Shown here: in pieces, positions 31,078 through 42,376 of the stretch
Position numbering within the stretch: position 1 is the stretch's first letter
Layout of the letters: each line of letters starts with the position of its first letter
Source of the DNA: Astragalus membranaceus
Lineage: Eukaryota > Streptophyta > Magnoliopsida > Fabales > Fabaceae
NCBI GenBank assembly: GCA_039519185.1
Contig: CM076847.1
Coordinates: 46,755,708 to 46,819,707 of the forward strand
DNA: 64,000 nucleotides
Direction: 5' to 3'
Position numbers and translations under genes: made by a program
Notes under the pieces: generated by a model
Told to the model about the DNA's origin: nothing
Seen by the model: only the letters and a program-made list of their open reading frames with translations
Database searches by the model: none

Positions 31078-34005
31078 TGTACCACCCTAAAATAATTTAA
31101 TTAAGTAATTGATTAAATTATTTAAAGTGTTGCACTAATTTTCTTTATTATATTATAATGTAGTATTTTTATTTAATTGAAGGGGATGGCGTTGGTAATA
31201 CCGGAATTGCAAATGATGGCCCAAGAAGCCCAAGCCCGTTGGCTTAGGCGCTCCTTAGGCACTAGGGGTCTAGGTCGCGCCTCATTAGTGCCAAAAGAAA
31301 GAAAGAAAGTCGAAGGAGAGAAGAAAAGAAAGAAAGTCGAAGGAGAGGAGAAGAGAAGGAAGGAGGCGACTTCAAGCTAAGGAGTTAGGGTTTGTGCATC
31401 TTGATCCTAGGTAAGGGTTCCTAGTCTTTTATGATTCGATTTCCTTTCTCTATCAAGTGCTTAAGTTTTCGGTTTCCCTAACCCTTCCTATTTTTGTTCA
31501 ATTCGCGAATGGTCCAAGAGAAAGAGAGAGAGGGCGTGTTCGTGAATAAGGGAAGAAGAAGGAGAAGAATTCTTGTTGCGGTAGTTTGTCGGTGCTTCGG
31601 TGGAAAGAGCTCTACTTCGTCATAATCAAGGTTAGGGGAGTCTCACTCTATAATAGAGAGTATAATAGGTTGTATGTGAACCATAGGATCCCACTTGACA
31701 TTATTTTGTTAATTGTTAGATTGTTTAGGTTAGTTGAAATTGATAATTAGTGTGAATGATTTGATTTCCTATGCTAAGGTTAGATTACATGTGTTGATTT
31801 TATGCCTTGTTGTGTCCTCAATGCATAAATGTGAGAATGAATGTTGTTGGTATGAGCATAATGTATTTTATGATTTGTTGTTATGAATTGTTTTGGAAAT
31901 TTGATGTTTGGTAGATGTTGGGTCGCATGGGCGCCAAGTGCCTAGGGAAAAATGGCGCTCTGTGTACTGTAGCAGTGGGTTTGGGTTGCGTTGCGTGTGT
32001 TGTTTTGCTGCCTGTTTGTGCGTGTGTTGCTGTCTGGGCGCCTGTGCTGCCCAGAATGGCGCCTGGGCGCCTGTGTCCCATGGAATGTGCGCCTAGGGGT
32101 GGTTTATGTGAACTTCAATTTCTAAACAGTTTTTACCGAGCCAAATTTTGTATTCACCTGACCAAATGACATTTAAAACACTTTGGCTAAAGAATTTCCA
32201 GATTTGCACTTGTGGTTTTGAAATGGTCCTATCGGGCATCGTTTTGGCTTGTCTAAGGGGTGCCTTGTGTGCACTTCAATTTCTAAACAGTTTTTACCGA
32301 GCCAAATTTTGTATTCACCTGACCAAATGACATTTAAAACACTTTGGCTAAAGAATTTCCAGATTTGCACTTGTGGTTTTGAAATGGTTCTATTGGGCAT
32401 TGTTTTGGTTTGTTTAAGGGGTGCCTTGTGTGCAACTCATTTTCTGAGCATATTTTCCCGAGCCAAATTTTGTATTCACCTGACCAAATCATATTTTAAG
32501 CACTTTGGCTAAAGAATTTCCAGATTTTCACTTGTGGTTTTGAAATGGTCCTATTGGGCATTGTTTTGGCTTGTTTAAGGGGTGCCTTGTGTGCAACTCA
32601 TTTTCTGAGCATATTTTCCCGAGCCAAATTTTGTATTCACCTGACCAAATCATATTTTAAGCACTTTGGCTAAAGAATTTCCAGATTTGCACTTGTGGTT
32701 TTGAAATGGTCCTATTGGGCATTGTTTTGGCTTGTTTAAGGGGTGCCTTGTGTGTAACTCATTTTCTGAGCATATTTTCCTGAGCCAAATTTTGTATTCA
32801 CCTGACCAAATGATATTTAAAACATTTTGGCTAAAGAATTTTCAGCTGTTCATGCACCGTGTTGAAATTGTCCTAGAAGGGTGTCGTTTTGACTATGTTG
32901 TGGTGCCTAGGGGTGAGCTGTGAGTTCGGAACATATTTTCCCTAGCCAAATTCTGTATTCATGTGACCAAATCCCATTTTGAACATTTTGGCTAGAGCGG
33001 TTTTAATTGTTCAGGTGGCCTAATATGTTTGTGCGCGTGGGTGTTGTGTTGGGCGCCAAGTGTGGCTGCCCAGGGCGCCAAGAGGTGCGCCCGTGCCTTG
33101 TGTTTGGTTTCGGTCCTAATGGTGACAGATTGGTCCCTAAGTGCTAGCCTAGTCCTAGATACGTGATTGTGATGAGAAAATAAATGAGTTGATTGATGAT
33201 GAGGCCATGGGGGCTACAACAAAGAGTAATAAAGATGTGATATAGGATGTATGGATTGTGTTGCTAAGAATTATGATTTTGATTTCGTCATGGAGTCTCA
33301 TGCATACATAAGGCTGCGGTCTGAGTTTTAAATTATGATGATAAGGCTGCGGTCTGAGTTCTAAATCAAAATGACAAGGCTGCGGTCTGAGTTGACATTA
33401 TGATGATAAGGCTGCGGTCTGGGAACATGGTACCACATGCATAACTGTATTGCATACATCCTCATGATAAGCATGCGAGTGCTGATTGTATGAACTATTG
33501 CTACTGTGTGATTGTATGAGTGTGATACTATGATGAAATATACTTCTTATTATAGTCTTTATTATATGGTTCGAGACTCACCCTTCTGTTGTTGTTTACC
33601 ACAGGTAGTCCTGAGTGAAGGCTTACTCCTTTCACTCCCGAGTCGGTCTGCTCTGATACGTGACACCTAGGGGGTGGGCATAGGATTTTAGTGTTAATCA
33701 GTTGCTGTTGAATTTCTATATACATTAATTTAATGATTTTGTTTTGATGAGGCTGTTGTTCGGCGCTTTTTGAGATTATGTTATTTTTCCGCTGCGAGAC
33801 ATCTAAATTATAATGTGTGGAATTTTATTGGTGAAGTTATGAGTACCCTAAATTATTTAATGGTGTTGCGTATTATAAAGGTGTAATGAAGGTTTTTAAT
33901 GATTTGATCGTTGTCACATTAAGATCATGCGTAGCATTCCATTCAAAAAGAAATTTTGAAACTCTGATCTCTATGATAAATAGCCGGGTAGAATGGGGTG
34001 TTACA
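31078..34005 (+). repeat. 5' LTR of the intact gypsy element
   Basis: It starts TGTACCACCC (TGTAACACCC in the 3' copy) and ends AATGGGGTGTTACA. It contains AG-rich repeats GAAAGAAAGTCGAAGGAGAG (about 31300-31350), a GGCGCC-rich stretch (31920-32090), a 161-bp tandem array (32094-33020) and four AAGGCTGCGGTCTGAGTT repeats (33309-33420). Small frames within it occur identically in both LTRs and have no known domain. Confidence 0.95.
32094..33020 (+). repeat. 161-bp tandem repeats in the 5' LTR, about six units
   Basis: Units begin near AGGGGTG at 32094, 32255, 32416, 32577, 32738 and about 32899, each 161 bp. Each carries GAGCCAAATTTTGTATTCACCTGACCAAAT and ACTTTGGCTAAAGAATTTCCAG. The last unit is diverged. 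The same array is in the 3' LTR (39552-40478). Confidence 0.9.
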
Positions 34006-34016
34006 CATTCTATTAG

Positions 34017-34028
34017 TGGTATCAGAGC
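34017..34028 (+). other. Primer binding site, tRNA-iMet type
   Basis: TGGTATCAGAGC is complementary to the 3' end of plant initiator tRNA-Met. It lies 11 nt after the 5' LTR and would prime minus-strand DNA synthesis. Confidence 0.9.
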
Positions 34029-34137
34029 AAAAGTTCGGTCTGTCCGACCAAGTGTGTCTGTCTGTCATATTGTGTAAGACAATTAGGTGTTTTGTTTTAG
34101 TTCTAAATTGTCGTTTATGCTGCAGTGCTAGGTTGAT

Positions 34138-37100
34138 ATGGCTAGAAGGGATGATGCTGCTTTGGCTGCTGCTCTGCAGGCCATAGCCCAAGCTGTTGGA
34201 AATCAACACAATGCTGCTGATATGAATGCCCGTAACCTGGCAACGTTTCAGAGGGAAAACCCACCCACCTTCAAGGGTCGGTATGATCCCGATGGAGCCT
34301 TGTCGTGGTTGAATGAGATAGAGCGGATATTCCGTGTTATGGATTGCACTGCTGCCCAGCAAGTGAAGTTCGGGACGCACATGCTGGCGGAAGAGGCTGA
34401 CAAGTGGTGGTTAGGGATGCTGCATAGGTTGAACACTGCTGGTGAAGAGGTTACTTGGGAGGTCTTCACAAGAGAGTTTAAAAGAAAGTATTACCCTGAA
34501 GACGTTCGAGCCAAGAAAGAGGTAGAATTCTTAGAATTGAAACAGGGAAATAAGACTGTGGCTGAGTATGCAGCCAAATTTGAAGAGCTGGCCCAATTCT
34601 GTCCTTACTACGCCAATGATGCTGATTCAGAGTTCTCTAAATGTGTGAAATTTGAAAGTGGCCTGCGACCTGACATTAAGAAGGCAATTGGGTATCATGA
34701 GATACGAGATTTTGCTAGATTAGTTGACAAGAGTAGAATTTATGAAGAGGACAGTTCTGCTGCCTACAAGATTGGGAAAGAAAAGAGGAATACTCAGTTT
34801 AGGGGCAAACCCTATGATATGTCTGGAGGTAAAAATAAGTGGAAGGCAGGTACTGGTAAGAAATTTTCTGAGGGTAAGAAGCCCAGTGGGGGAGGTGCTC
34901 CCGCTGATATAGTGTGTTACACGTGTGGCAAGCCGGGTCACAAAAGTTTCGATTGCAAGACTGAAGTAATGTGTTACCGTTGTGGGAAGAAAGGTCATAT
35001 GGCGTCTAACTGTGATCGTAAGGAATCAGTGTGTTTCAATTGTGGTGAAGCTGGCCATTTTAGTTCTAAATGCACCAAACCAAAGAAAGAGAAATCCAAT
35101 GGAAGAGTTTTCGCGCTAGCAGGCTCAGAGGGGCCCAATGAGATTCGAGGTACTTGTTTTATTTATGGTTCCCCTTTAGTTGCTATAGTTGATACTGGTG
35201 CTACGCATTCTTTTATTGCTGCTGTTTGTGCTGAAAAGTTAAATCTAGTATTATCTGATATGAAAAGGGAAATGGTTATCGACACTCCGGCTAAGGGTTC
35301 GGTGACTACTTCTCTATTGTGTGCTAAGTGTCCTCTGTCAGTCTTCGGCAGAGATTTTCTGGTTGACCTTATATGTTTGCCTTTGGGAGGGTTGGATGTT
35401 ATTCTTGGTATGGACTGGTTAGTGGATAACCATGTGCACATCAACTGTTTCAGCAAGTCTGTGAGTTTCTTTCCTCCTGAGGAGGAAAAGTCTGTTTTGT
35501 TGTCTGGGGATCAGCTGCATAAGGTAATGAAGGATGGTGGTCAACTATTTGCTTTGATGGCGTCTATGTCTGCTGAAAACCAAGCTATGGTTGAAGGGTT
35601 GCAGGTGGTGTGTGAGTTCCCTGAAGTGTTCCCTGATGAGATTCCTAGTGTACCCCCAGAGAGGGAAGTAGAGTTTGGGATTGACCTTGTGCCTGGTACT
35701 AGACCGGTATCCATGGCACCGTACCGAATGTCAGCTTCTGAGTTATCTGAATTGAAGAAGCAGTTAGAAGAGTTACTTGAAAAGAAATTTGTGAGGCCTA
35801 GTTTGTCACCATGGGGAGCTCCGGTTTTGTTAGTAAAGAAGAAAGATGGGAGTATGCGCCTGTGCGTGGATTATAGACAGTTGAACAAGGTGACTATCAA
35901 AAATAAGTACCCTCTTCCGAGAATTGATGATCTGATGGACCAGCTGGTGGGTGCTAAGGTTTTTAGTAAAATTGATTTGAGGTCAGGGTATCATCAGATT
36001 AAAGTAAAAGACGAAGACGTCCAGAAGACAGCATTCCGAACGAGATATGGACATTATGAGTACTCGGTGATGCCGTTTGGTGTCACCAATGCACCAGGGG
36101 TGTTTATGGAGTACATGAATCGTATCTTCCATAGTTACTTGGATCGGTTTGTGGTAGTTTTTATAGATGATATTCTGGTATACTCCAAGTCTGAAGAGGA
36201 GCATGCAGAGCACTTGAGATTGGTGCTTGAGGTATTGAAAGAGAAGAAGCTTTATGCTAAGTTGTCCAAATGCGAGTTCTGGTTGCGTGAGGTAAGCTTT
36301 TTGGGTCATATTATTTCTAGGGATGGCATAGCTGTAGACCCAGCCAAGGTTGATGCAGTATTACAATGGGAGAGCCCAAAGTCTGCGACTGAGATCAGGA
36401 GTTTCTTGGGGTTGGCTGGTTACTACCGGAGGTTCATAGAGGGTTTCTCAAAGCTAGCCCTTCCGTTGACTCAATTGACGTGTAAAGGGAGAGTTTTTGT
36501 GTGGGATGCTAAGTGTGAAGAGAGTTTCCAAGAGTTGAAGAAAAGATTGACAACATCTCCGGTGTTAGTGTTGCCCGTGCCGGATCAACCGTTTGTGGTA
36601 TATTGTGATGCTTCCAGAATGGGCTTAGGGGGCGTATTGATGCAGGATGGGAAGGTAGTCGCTTATGCGTCCAGACAGTTGCGGACTCATGAGAAGAACT
36701 ATCCTACTCATGATTTGGAATTGGCTGCTATTGTGTTTGCGCTAAAGATTTGGAGGCACTATTTGTATGGCACTAGATTCGAGGTATTCAGCGACCACAA
36801 GAGTTTGAAGTACTTGTTTGATCAGAAGGAGCTGAATATGAGGCAGATGCGTTGGTTAGAGCTGCTGAAAGACTATGATTTTGGCTTAAACTATCACCCC
36901 GGCAAAGCTAATGTCGTGGCTGATGCTTTGAGTCGAAAGACTTTGCATATGTCAGCAATGATGGTAAAAGAGTTAGAGTTGATTGAGCAATTCCGTGATA
37001 TGAGTCTGGTTTGTGAAATGACACCGCGAAGTGTTAAGCTGGGTATGCTGAGGATTGGTAATGACTTCTTGGTTAGTATCAGAGACGCCCAGAAATTAGA

Positions 37101-38523
37101 TGTGAAGCTGGTTGACTTGTTAGTTGCGGGTGATCAGAATGTGGTTGGGGATTTCAGGTTGGATTCCCAGGGTGTGTTGAGATTTAGAGATAGGATCTGT
37201 GTTCCCGATGATATTGAGATGAAGAAGATGATCCTTGAGGAGAGTCATAGGAGCAAGCTGAGTATTCATCCAGGGGCTACAAAGATGTATCATGACTTGA
37301 AGAAATTATTCTGGTGGCCTGGTATGAAGAAAGATGTAGCACAGTTTGTGTATGCCTGTTTGACTTGCCAGAAGTCAAAGGTTGAGCACCAGAAGCCTGC
37401 GGGGTTGATGCAACCTTTGGATGTTCCGGAATGGAAATGGGATAGCATTTCCATGGATTTTGTGACAGGGTTACCAAGAACCGTTCGGGGATTTGATTCT
37501 ATTTGGGTGATCGTGGATAGGTTGACGAAGTCTGCTCACTTCCTTCCTATCAACATCACGTATCCGGTAGCGAGATTGGCCGAGATATATATCCAGGTGA
37601 TTGTGAAGTTGCATGGTGTCCCGAAGAGTATCGTATCTGACAGAGATCCGAGGTTTACTTCGGAGTTTTGGGGGAGCTTGCAGGAGGCATTGGGGTCCAG
37701 ATTGAGGTTGAGTTCAGCCTATCATCCTCAGACTGATGGGCAGACAGAGAGAACCATTCAGTCATTGGAGGACTTATTGAGATCGTGTGTTTTGGAGCAG
37801 GGAGGTGCGTGGGATACACACCTTTCGTTGATTGAGTTCACTTACAACAACAGCTACCATTCGAGTATAGGGATGGCTCCTTATGAGGCACTGTATGGGC
37901 GGAGGTGTAGAACTCCTTTGTGTTGGCATGAATCTGGCGAAAGTGTTGTTCTTGGACCGGAATTGGTGAGAGAGACTACAGAGAAGATAAAAATGATCAG
38001 GGAGAAAATGAAAGAGTCTCAAAGTCGGCAAAAGAGTTACCATGATAGAAGGAGAAAAGATTTGGAATTTCAGGCTGGTGAGCATGTTTTCTTAAGGGTC
38101 ACGCCTATGGCTGGTGTTGGGCGTGCACTTAAAGCAAAGAAGTTGACTCCTAGATTTATTGGACCGTACCAGATCACTGAGAGGGTCGGAAAGGTTGCTT
38201 ATAGGGTGGCCTTACCACCTAACCTTTCGAACTTGCACGACGTATTTCACGTGTCGATACTTCGGAAGTACGTTCCGGACCCGTCTCATGTGATCCATAT
38301 GGACGATATTGAGGTGCGAGATAATCTCACTGTGGAGACTATGCCAGTGAGGATTGATGATAGAGAAGAGAAGGTGCTGAGAGGGAAAAACATTGCTTTA
38401 GTAAAGGTGGTGTGGTTGGGGGCTACTGGCGAGAGCATGACTTGGGAGCTGGAGAGTAGGATGCGGGAATCCTATCCGGAGCTATTTGACTCAGGTATGA
38501 ATTTCGAGGACGAAATTTCCTAA
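34138..38523 (+). CDS. gag-pol: Ty3/gypsy Gag-Pol polyprotein
   Basis: One open frame of 1461 codons. Gag capsid (Retrotrans_gag class) covers about residues 45-190 (WLNEIERIFRVMDC, KWWLGMLHRL, YAAKFEELAQFCPYY). Three CCHC zinc knuckles follow (about 259-312: CYTCGKPGHKSFDC, CYRCGKKGHMASNC, CFNCGEAGHFSSKC). The protease has AIVDTGATHSFI (about 350). RT has KIDLRSGYHQIKV (about 611) and catalytic VFIDDILVYS (about 674). RNase H has VYCDASRMGLGGVL (about 821) and FSDHKSLKYLF. Integrase has an H2C2 finger (about 1037-1080) and core Asp in MDFVTGLP, Asp in VSDRDPRF, Glu in DGQTERTIQ. The tail (about 1410-1450) resembles a type II chromodomain as in Tekay/Del. Order RT-RNase H-integrase defines Ty3/gypsy. 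No stop or frameshift was seen. Confidence 0.97.
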   Translation: MARRDDAALAAALQAIAQAVGNQHNAADMNARNLATFQRENPPTFKGRYDPDGALSWLNEIERIFRVMDCTAAQQVKFGTHMLAEEADKWWLGMLHRLNTAGEEVTWEVFTREFKRKYYPEDVRAKKEVEFLELKQGNKTVAEYAAKFEELAQFCPYYANDADSEFSKCVKFESGLRPDIKKAIGYHEIRDFARLVDKSRIYEEDSSAAYKIGKEKRNTQFRGKPYDMSGGKNKWKAGTGKKFSEGKKPSGGGAPADIVCYTCGKPGHKSFDCKTEVMCYRCGKKGHMASNCDRKESVCFNCGEAGHFSSKCTKPKKEKSNGRVFALAGSEGPNEIRGTCFIYGSPLVAIVDTGATHSFIAAVCAEKLNLVLSDMKREMVIDTPAKGSVTTSLLCAKCPLSVFGRDFLVDLICLPLGGLDVILGMDWLVDNHVHINCFSKSVSFFPPEEEKSVLLSGDQLHKVMKDGGQLFALMASMSAENQAMVEGLQVVCEFPEVFPDEIPSVPPEREVEFGIDLVPGTRPVSMAPYRMSASELSELKKQLEELLEKKFVRPSLSPWGAPVLLVKKKDGSMRLCVDYRQLNKVTIKNKYPLPRIDDLMDQLVGAKVFSKIDLRSGYHQIKVKDEDVQKTAFRTRYGHYEYSVMPFGVTNAPGVFMEYMNRIFHSYLDRFVVVFIDDILVYSKSEEEHAEHLRLVLEVLKEKKLYAKLSKCEFWLREVSFLGHIISRDGIAVDPAKVDAVLQWESPKSATEIRSFLGLAGYYRRFIEGFSKLALPLTQLTCKGRVFVWDAKCEESFQELKKRLTTSPVLVLPVPDQPFVVYCDASRMGLGGVLMQDGKVVAYASRQLRTHEKNYPTHDLELAAIVFALKIWRHYLYGTRFEVFSDHKSLKYLFDQKELNMRQMRWLELLKDYDFGLNYHPGKANVVADALSRKTLHMSAMMVKELELIEQFRDMSLVCEMTPRSVKLGMLRIGNDFLVSIRDAQKLDVKLVDLLVAGDQNVVGDFRLDSQGVLRFRDRICVPDDIEMKKMILEESHRSKLSIHPGATKMYHDLKKLFWWPGMKKDVAQFVYACLTCQKSKVEHQKPAGLMQPLDVPEWKWDSISMDFVTGLPRTVRGFDSIWVIVDRLTKSAHFLPINITYPVARLAEIYIQVIVKLHGVPKSIVSDRDPRFTSEFWGSLQEALGSRLRLSSAYHPQTDGQTERTIQSLEDLLRSCVLEQGGAWDTHLSLIEFTYNNSYHSSIGMAPYEALYGRRCRTPLCWHESGESVVLGPELVRETTEKIKMIREKMKESQSRQKSYHDRRRKDLEFQAGEHVFLRVTPMAGVGRALKAKKLTPRFIGPYQITERVGKVAYRVALPPNLSNLHDVFHVSILRKYVPDPSHVIHMDDIEVRDNLTVETMPVRIDDREEKVLRGKNIALVKVVWLGATGESMTWELESRMRESYPELFDSGMNFEDEIS

Positions 38524-38535
38524 GTGGGGGAGAGT
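38522..38535 (+). other. Polypurine tract
   Basis: AAGTGGGGGAGAGT directly precedes the 3' LTR at 38536 and overlaps the pol stop codon. It would prime plus-strand synthesis. The same tract occurs at 289-301. Confidence 0.85.
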
Positions 38536-41463
38536 TGTAACACCCTAAAATAATTTAATTAAGTAATTGATTAAATTATTTAAAGTGTTGCACTAATTTT
38601 CTTTATTATATTATAATGTAGTATTTTTATTTAATTGAAGGGGATGGCGTTGGTAATACCGGAATTGCAAATGATGGCCCAAGAAGCCCAAGCCCGTTGG
38701 CTTAGGCGCTCCTTAGGCACTAGGGGTCTAGGTCGCGCCTCATTAGTGCCAAAAGAAAGAAAGAAAGTCGAAGGAGAGAAGAAAAGAAAGAAAGTCGAAG
38801 GAGAGGAGAAGAGAAGGAAGGAGGCGACTTCAAGCTAAGGAGTTAGGGTTTGTGCATCTTGATCCTAGGTAAGGGTTCCTAGTCTTTTATGATTCGATTT
38901 CCTTTCTCTATCAAGTGCTTAAGTTTTCGGTTTCCCTAACCCTTCCTATTTTTGTTCAATTCGCGAATGGTCCAAGAGAAAGAGAGAGAGGGTGTGTTCG
39001 TGAATAAGGGAAGAAGAAGGAGAAGAATTCTTGTTGCGGTAGTTTGTCGGTGCTTCGGTGGAAAGAGCTCTACTTCGTCATAATCAAGGTTAGGGGAGTC
39101 TCACTCTATAATAGAGAGTATAATAGGTTGTATGTGAACCATAGGATCCCACTTGACATTATTTTGTTAATTGTTAGATTGTTTAGGTTAGTTGAAATTG
39201 ATAATTAGTGTGAATGATTTGATTTCCTATGCTAAGGTTAGATTACATGTGTTGATTTTATGCCTTGTTGTGTCCTCAATGCATAAATGTGAGAATGAAT
39301 GTTGTTGGTATGAGCATAATGTATTTTATGATTTGTTGTTATGAATTGTTTTGGAAATTTGATGTTTGGTAGATGTTGGGTCGCATGGGCGCCAAGTGCC
39401 TAGGGAAAAAAGGCGCTCTGTGTACTGTAGCAGTGGGTTTGGGTTGCGTTGCGTGTGTTGTTTTGCTGCCTGTTTGTGCGTGTGTTGCTGTCTGGGCGCC
39501 TGTGCTGCCCAGAATGGCGCCTGGGCGCCTGTGTCCCATGGAATGTGCGCCTAGGGGTGGTTTATGTGAACTTCAATTTCTAAATAGTTTTTACCGAGCC
39601 AAATTTTGTATTCACCTGACCAAATGACATTTAAAACACTTTGGCTAAAGAATTTCCAGATTTGCACTTGTGGTTTTGAAATGGTCCTATCGGGCATCGT
39701 TTTGGCTTGTCTAAGGGGTGCCTTGTGTGCACTTCAATTTCTAAACAGTTTTTACCGAGCCAAATTTTGTATTCACCTGACCAAATGACATTTAAAACAC
39801 TTTGGCTAAAGAATTTCCAGATTTGCACTTGTGGTTTTGAAATGGTCCTATTGGGCATTGTTTTGGTTTGTTTAAGGGGTGCCTTGTGTGCAACTCATTT
39901 TCTGAGCATATTTTCCCGAGCCAAATTTTGTATTCACCTGACCAAATCATATTTTAAGCACTTTGGCTAAAGAATTTCCAGATTTGCACTTGTGGTTTTG
40001 AAATGGTCCTATTGGGCATTGTTTTGGCTTGTTTAAGGGGTGCCTTGTGTGCAACTCATTTTCTGAGCATATTTTCCGGAGCCAAATTTTGTATTCACCT
40101 GACCAAATCATATTTTAAGCACTTTGGCTAAAGAATTTCCAGATTTGCACTTGTGGTTTTGAAATGGTCCTATTGGGCATTGTTTTGGCTTGTTTAAGGG
40201 GTGCCTTGTGTGTAACTCATTTTCTGAGCATATTTTCCTGAGCCAAATTTTGTATTCACCTGACCAAATGATATTTAAAACATTTTGGCTAAAGAATTTT
40301 CAGCTGTTCATGCACCGTTTTGAAATTGTCCTAGAAGGGTGTCGTTTTGACTATGTTGTGGTGCCTAGGGGTGAGCTGTGAGTTCGGAACATATTTTCCC
40401 TAGCCAAATTCTGTATTCATGTGACCAAATCCCATTTTGAACATTTTGGCTAGAGCGGTTTTAATTGTTCAGGTGGCCTAATATGTTTGTGCGCGTGGGT
40501 GTTGTGTTGGGCGCCAAGTGTGGCCGCCCAGGGCGCCAAGAGGTGCGCCCGTGCCTTGTGTTTGGTTTCGGTCCTAATGGTGACAGATTGGTCCCTAAGT
40601 GCTAGCCTAGTCCTAGATACGTGATTGTGATGAGAAAATAAATGAGTTGATTGATGATGAGGCCATGGGGGCTACAACAAAGAGTAATAAAGATGTGATA
40701 TAGGATGTATGGATTGTGTTGCTAAGAATTATGATTTTGATTTCGTCATGGAGTCTCATGCATACATAAGGCTGCGGTCTGAGTTTTAAATTATGATGAT
40801 AAGGCTGCGGTCTGAGTTCTAAATCAAAATGACAAGGCTGCGGTCTGAGTTGACATTATGATGATAAGGCTGCGGTCTGGGAACATGGTACCACATGCAT
40901 AACTGTATTGCATACATCCTCATGATAAGCATGCGAGTGCTGATTGTATGAACTATTGCTACTGTGTGATTGTATGAGTGTGATACTATGATGAAATATA
41001 CTTCTTATTATAGTCTTTATTATATGGTTCGAGACTCACCCTTCTGTTGTTGTTTACCACAGGTAGTCCTGAGTGAAGGCTTACTCCTTTCACTCCCGAG
41101 TCGGTCTGCTCTGATACGTGACACCTAGGGGGTGGGCATAGGATTTTAGTGTTAATCAGTTGCTGTTGAATTTCTATATACATTAATTTAATGATTTTGT
41201 TTTGATGAGGCTGTTGTTCGGCGCTTTTTGAGATTATGTTATTTTTCCGCTGCGAGACATCTAAATTATAATGTGTGGAATTTTATTGGTGAAGTTATGA
41301 GTACCCTAAATTATTTAATGGTGTTGCGTATTATAAAGGTGTAATGAAGGTTTTTAATGATTTGATCGTTGTCACATTAAGATCATGCGTAGCATTCCAT
41401 TCAAAAAGAAATTTTGAAACTCTGATCTCTATGATAAATAGCCGGGTAGAATGGGGTGTTACA
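38536..41463 (+). repeat. 3' LTR of the intact gypsy element
   Basis: It is 2928 bp, the same length as the 5' LTR, with about nine single-base differences by eye. It contains the same 161-bp array and short repeats. It is followed by CATTC and the copia integrase sequence. Confidence 0.95.
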
Positions 41464-41468
41464 CATTC

Positions 41469-42376
41469 TATTAATCCAGTGCCCTGCAGTGAGGACAACA
41501 TCCCCCCCAAAACTTCAAAGGAACATTAGCATTAATAAGCAAAGTGTGTGTTGTTTCAATTACCTGACGGTTCTTACGTTCAGCAATCCCATTCTGTTGT
41601 GGGGTATGGGGACAAGATGATTGATGTATGACGCCATTTTCAACCATAAAATAATTAAATGAGGCAGAAGAATACTCTTTCGCATTATCACTTCGTAAAG
41701 TACGAATAGAACAACCAAATTGATTTTTTATTTCCTTGAAGAAATTTGGAAAAACACCAAGAAGTTCAGATCTATCATTAAGTAGGTAGATCCACGTACA
41801 TCTAGAAAAATCATCAATAAAAATGACAAAATATCTATGTCCTACAACTAAAGTGACTCGACTTGGTCCCCATACATCTGATTGAACAACACCAAAAGGA
41901 GAACGAGCTTGTGACTGAGTGCTGCCAGGGGAGGAAGAGCGAACATGTTTGCCAAGTTGACAAGACTCACAATCTAATGACTGCAGGTGAGACAAATGAG
42001 GAACCATAACTTTGAACTTCTTGAGACTTGGATGACCTAACCGACGATGAAGAAGACTTGGAGACTCTGTAGTAGAAGTGGAGGAAATTGTAGATGAAGG
42101 CTGGATGGGCTGGAGGTAGTAAAGTCCATGTGACTCATATCCTGTGCCAATCGTCTGCTTCGTACTCCGGTCCTGTATAACAAGATAATCATCATCAAAA
42201 GTTACAGCACATTTTAGACTTCGAGTCAGACGGCTAACTGAAATTAAATTAAATGGGCAATTGCGAACAAGAAGAACATTGTCAAGGGGTAATGATGGGA
42301 GAGGAGTGGCTTTACCAATGCCACTAGCTTTAACTTTTGATTCATCGGCAACAGTAATATAATGTGGGGTGTTAGG
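41469..42376 (-). pseudogene. Copia GAG-pre-integrase and integrase core
   Basis: The minus strand carries LLHRRLGHPSLKKFKVM, CESCQLGKHVRSS, the integrase core with Asp in VVQSDVWGPS, Asp in LRSDNAKEYS, and Glu in TPQQNGIAERKNRQ, then TTHTLLINANVPLKFW. At the C-run at about 41501-41507 the frame shifts before the INRM block that continues at 31077. The frame is continuous upstream to a TAA at 42377-42379. Confidence 0.9.

Larger units (their letters stand above)
31078..41463 (+). mobile_element. Full-length, young Ty3/gypsy (chromovirus-type) retrotransposon, target duplication CATTC
   Basis: It is 10,386 bp. Two LTRs of equal length (2928 bp: 31078-34005 and 38536-41463) are flanked by CATTC (31073-31077 and 41464-41468). 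A tRNA-iMet primer site TGGTATCAGAGC lies at 34017-34028. A polypurine tract AAGTGGGGGAGAGT lies at 38522-38535. One uninterrupted 1461-codon gag-pol frame lies between. Comparing the LTRs by eye gives about nine substitutions and no indel. The target is the integrase of the expanded copia element. All parts needed for autonomous transposition seem present. Confidence 0.97.

Noticed and set aside
31177..31380. 67-codon Lys/Glu-rich frame in the gypsy LTR
   Set aside because: Lies wholly in the LTR, made of GAAAGAAAGTCGAAGG repeats, and recurs unchanged at 38635-38838 because the LTRs are identical there.
32094..33020. 161-bp tandem array as a centromeric satellite
   Set aside because: It is part of the gypsy LTR and present identically in both LTRs.
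33309..33420. Regular short repeats resembling a CRISPR array
   Set aside because: Four imperfect AAGGCTGCGGTCTGAGTT repeats in a plant LTR; no Cas genes, and the context is eukaryotic.
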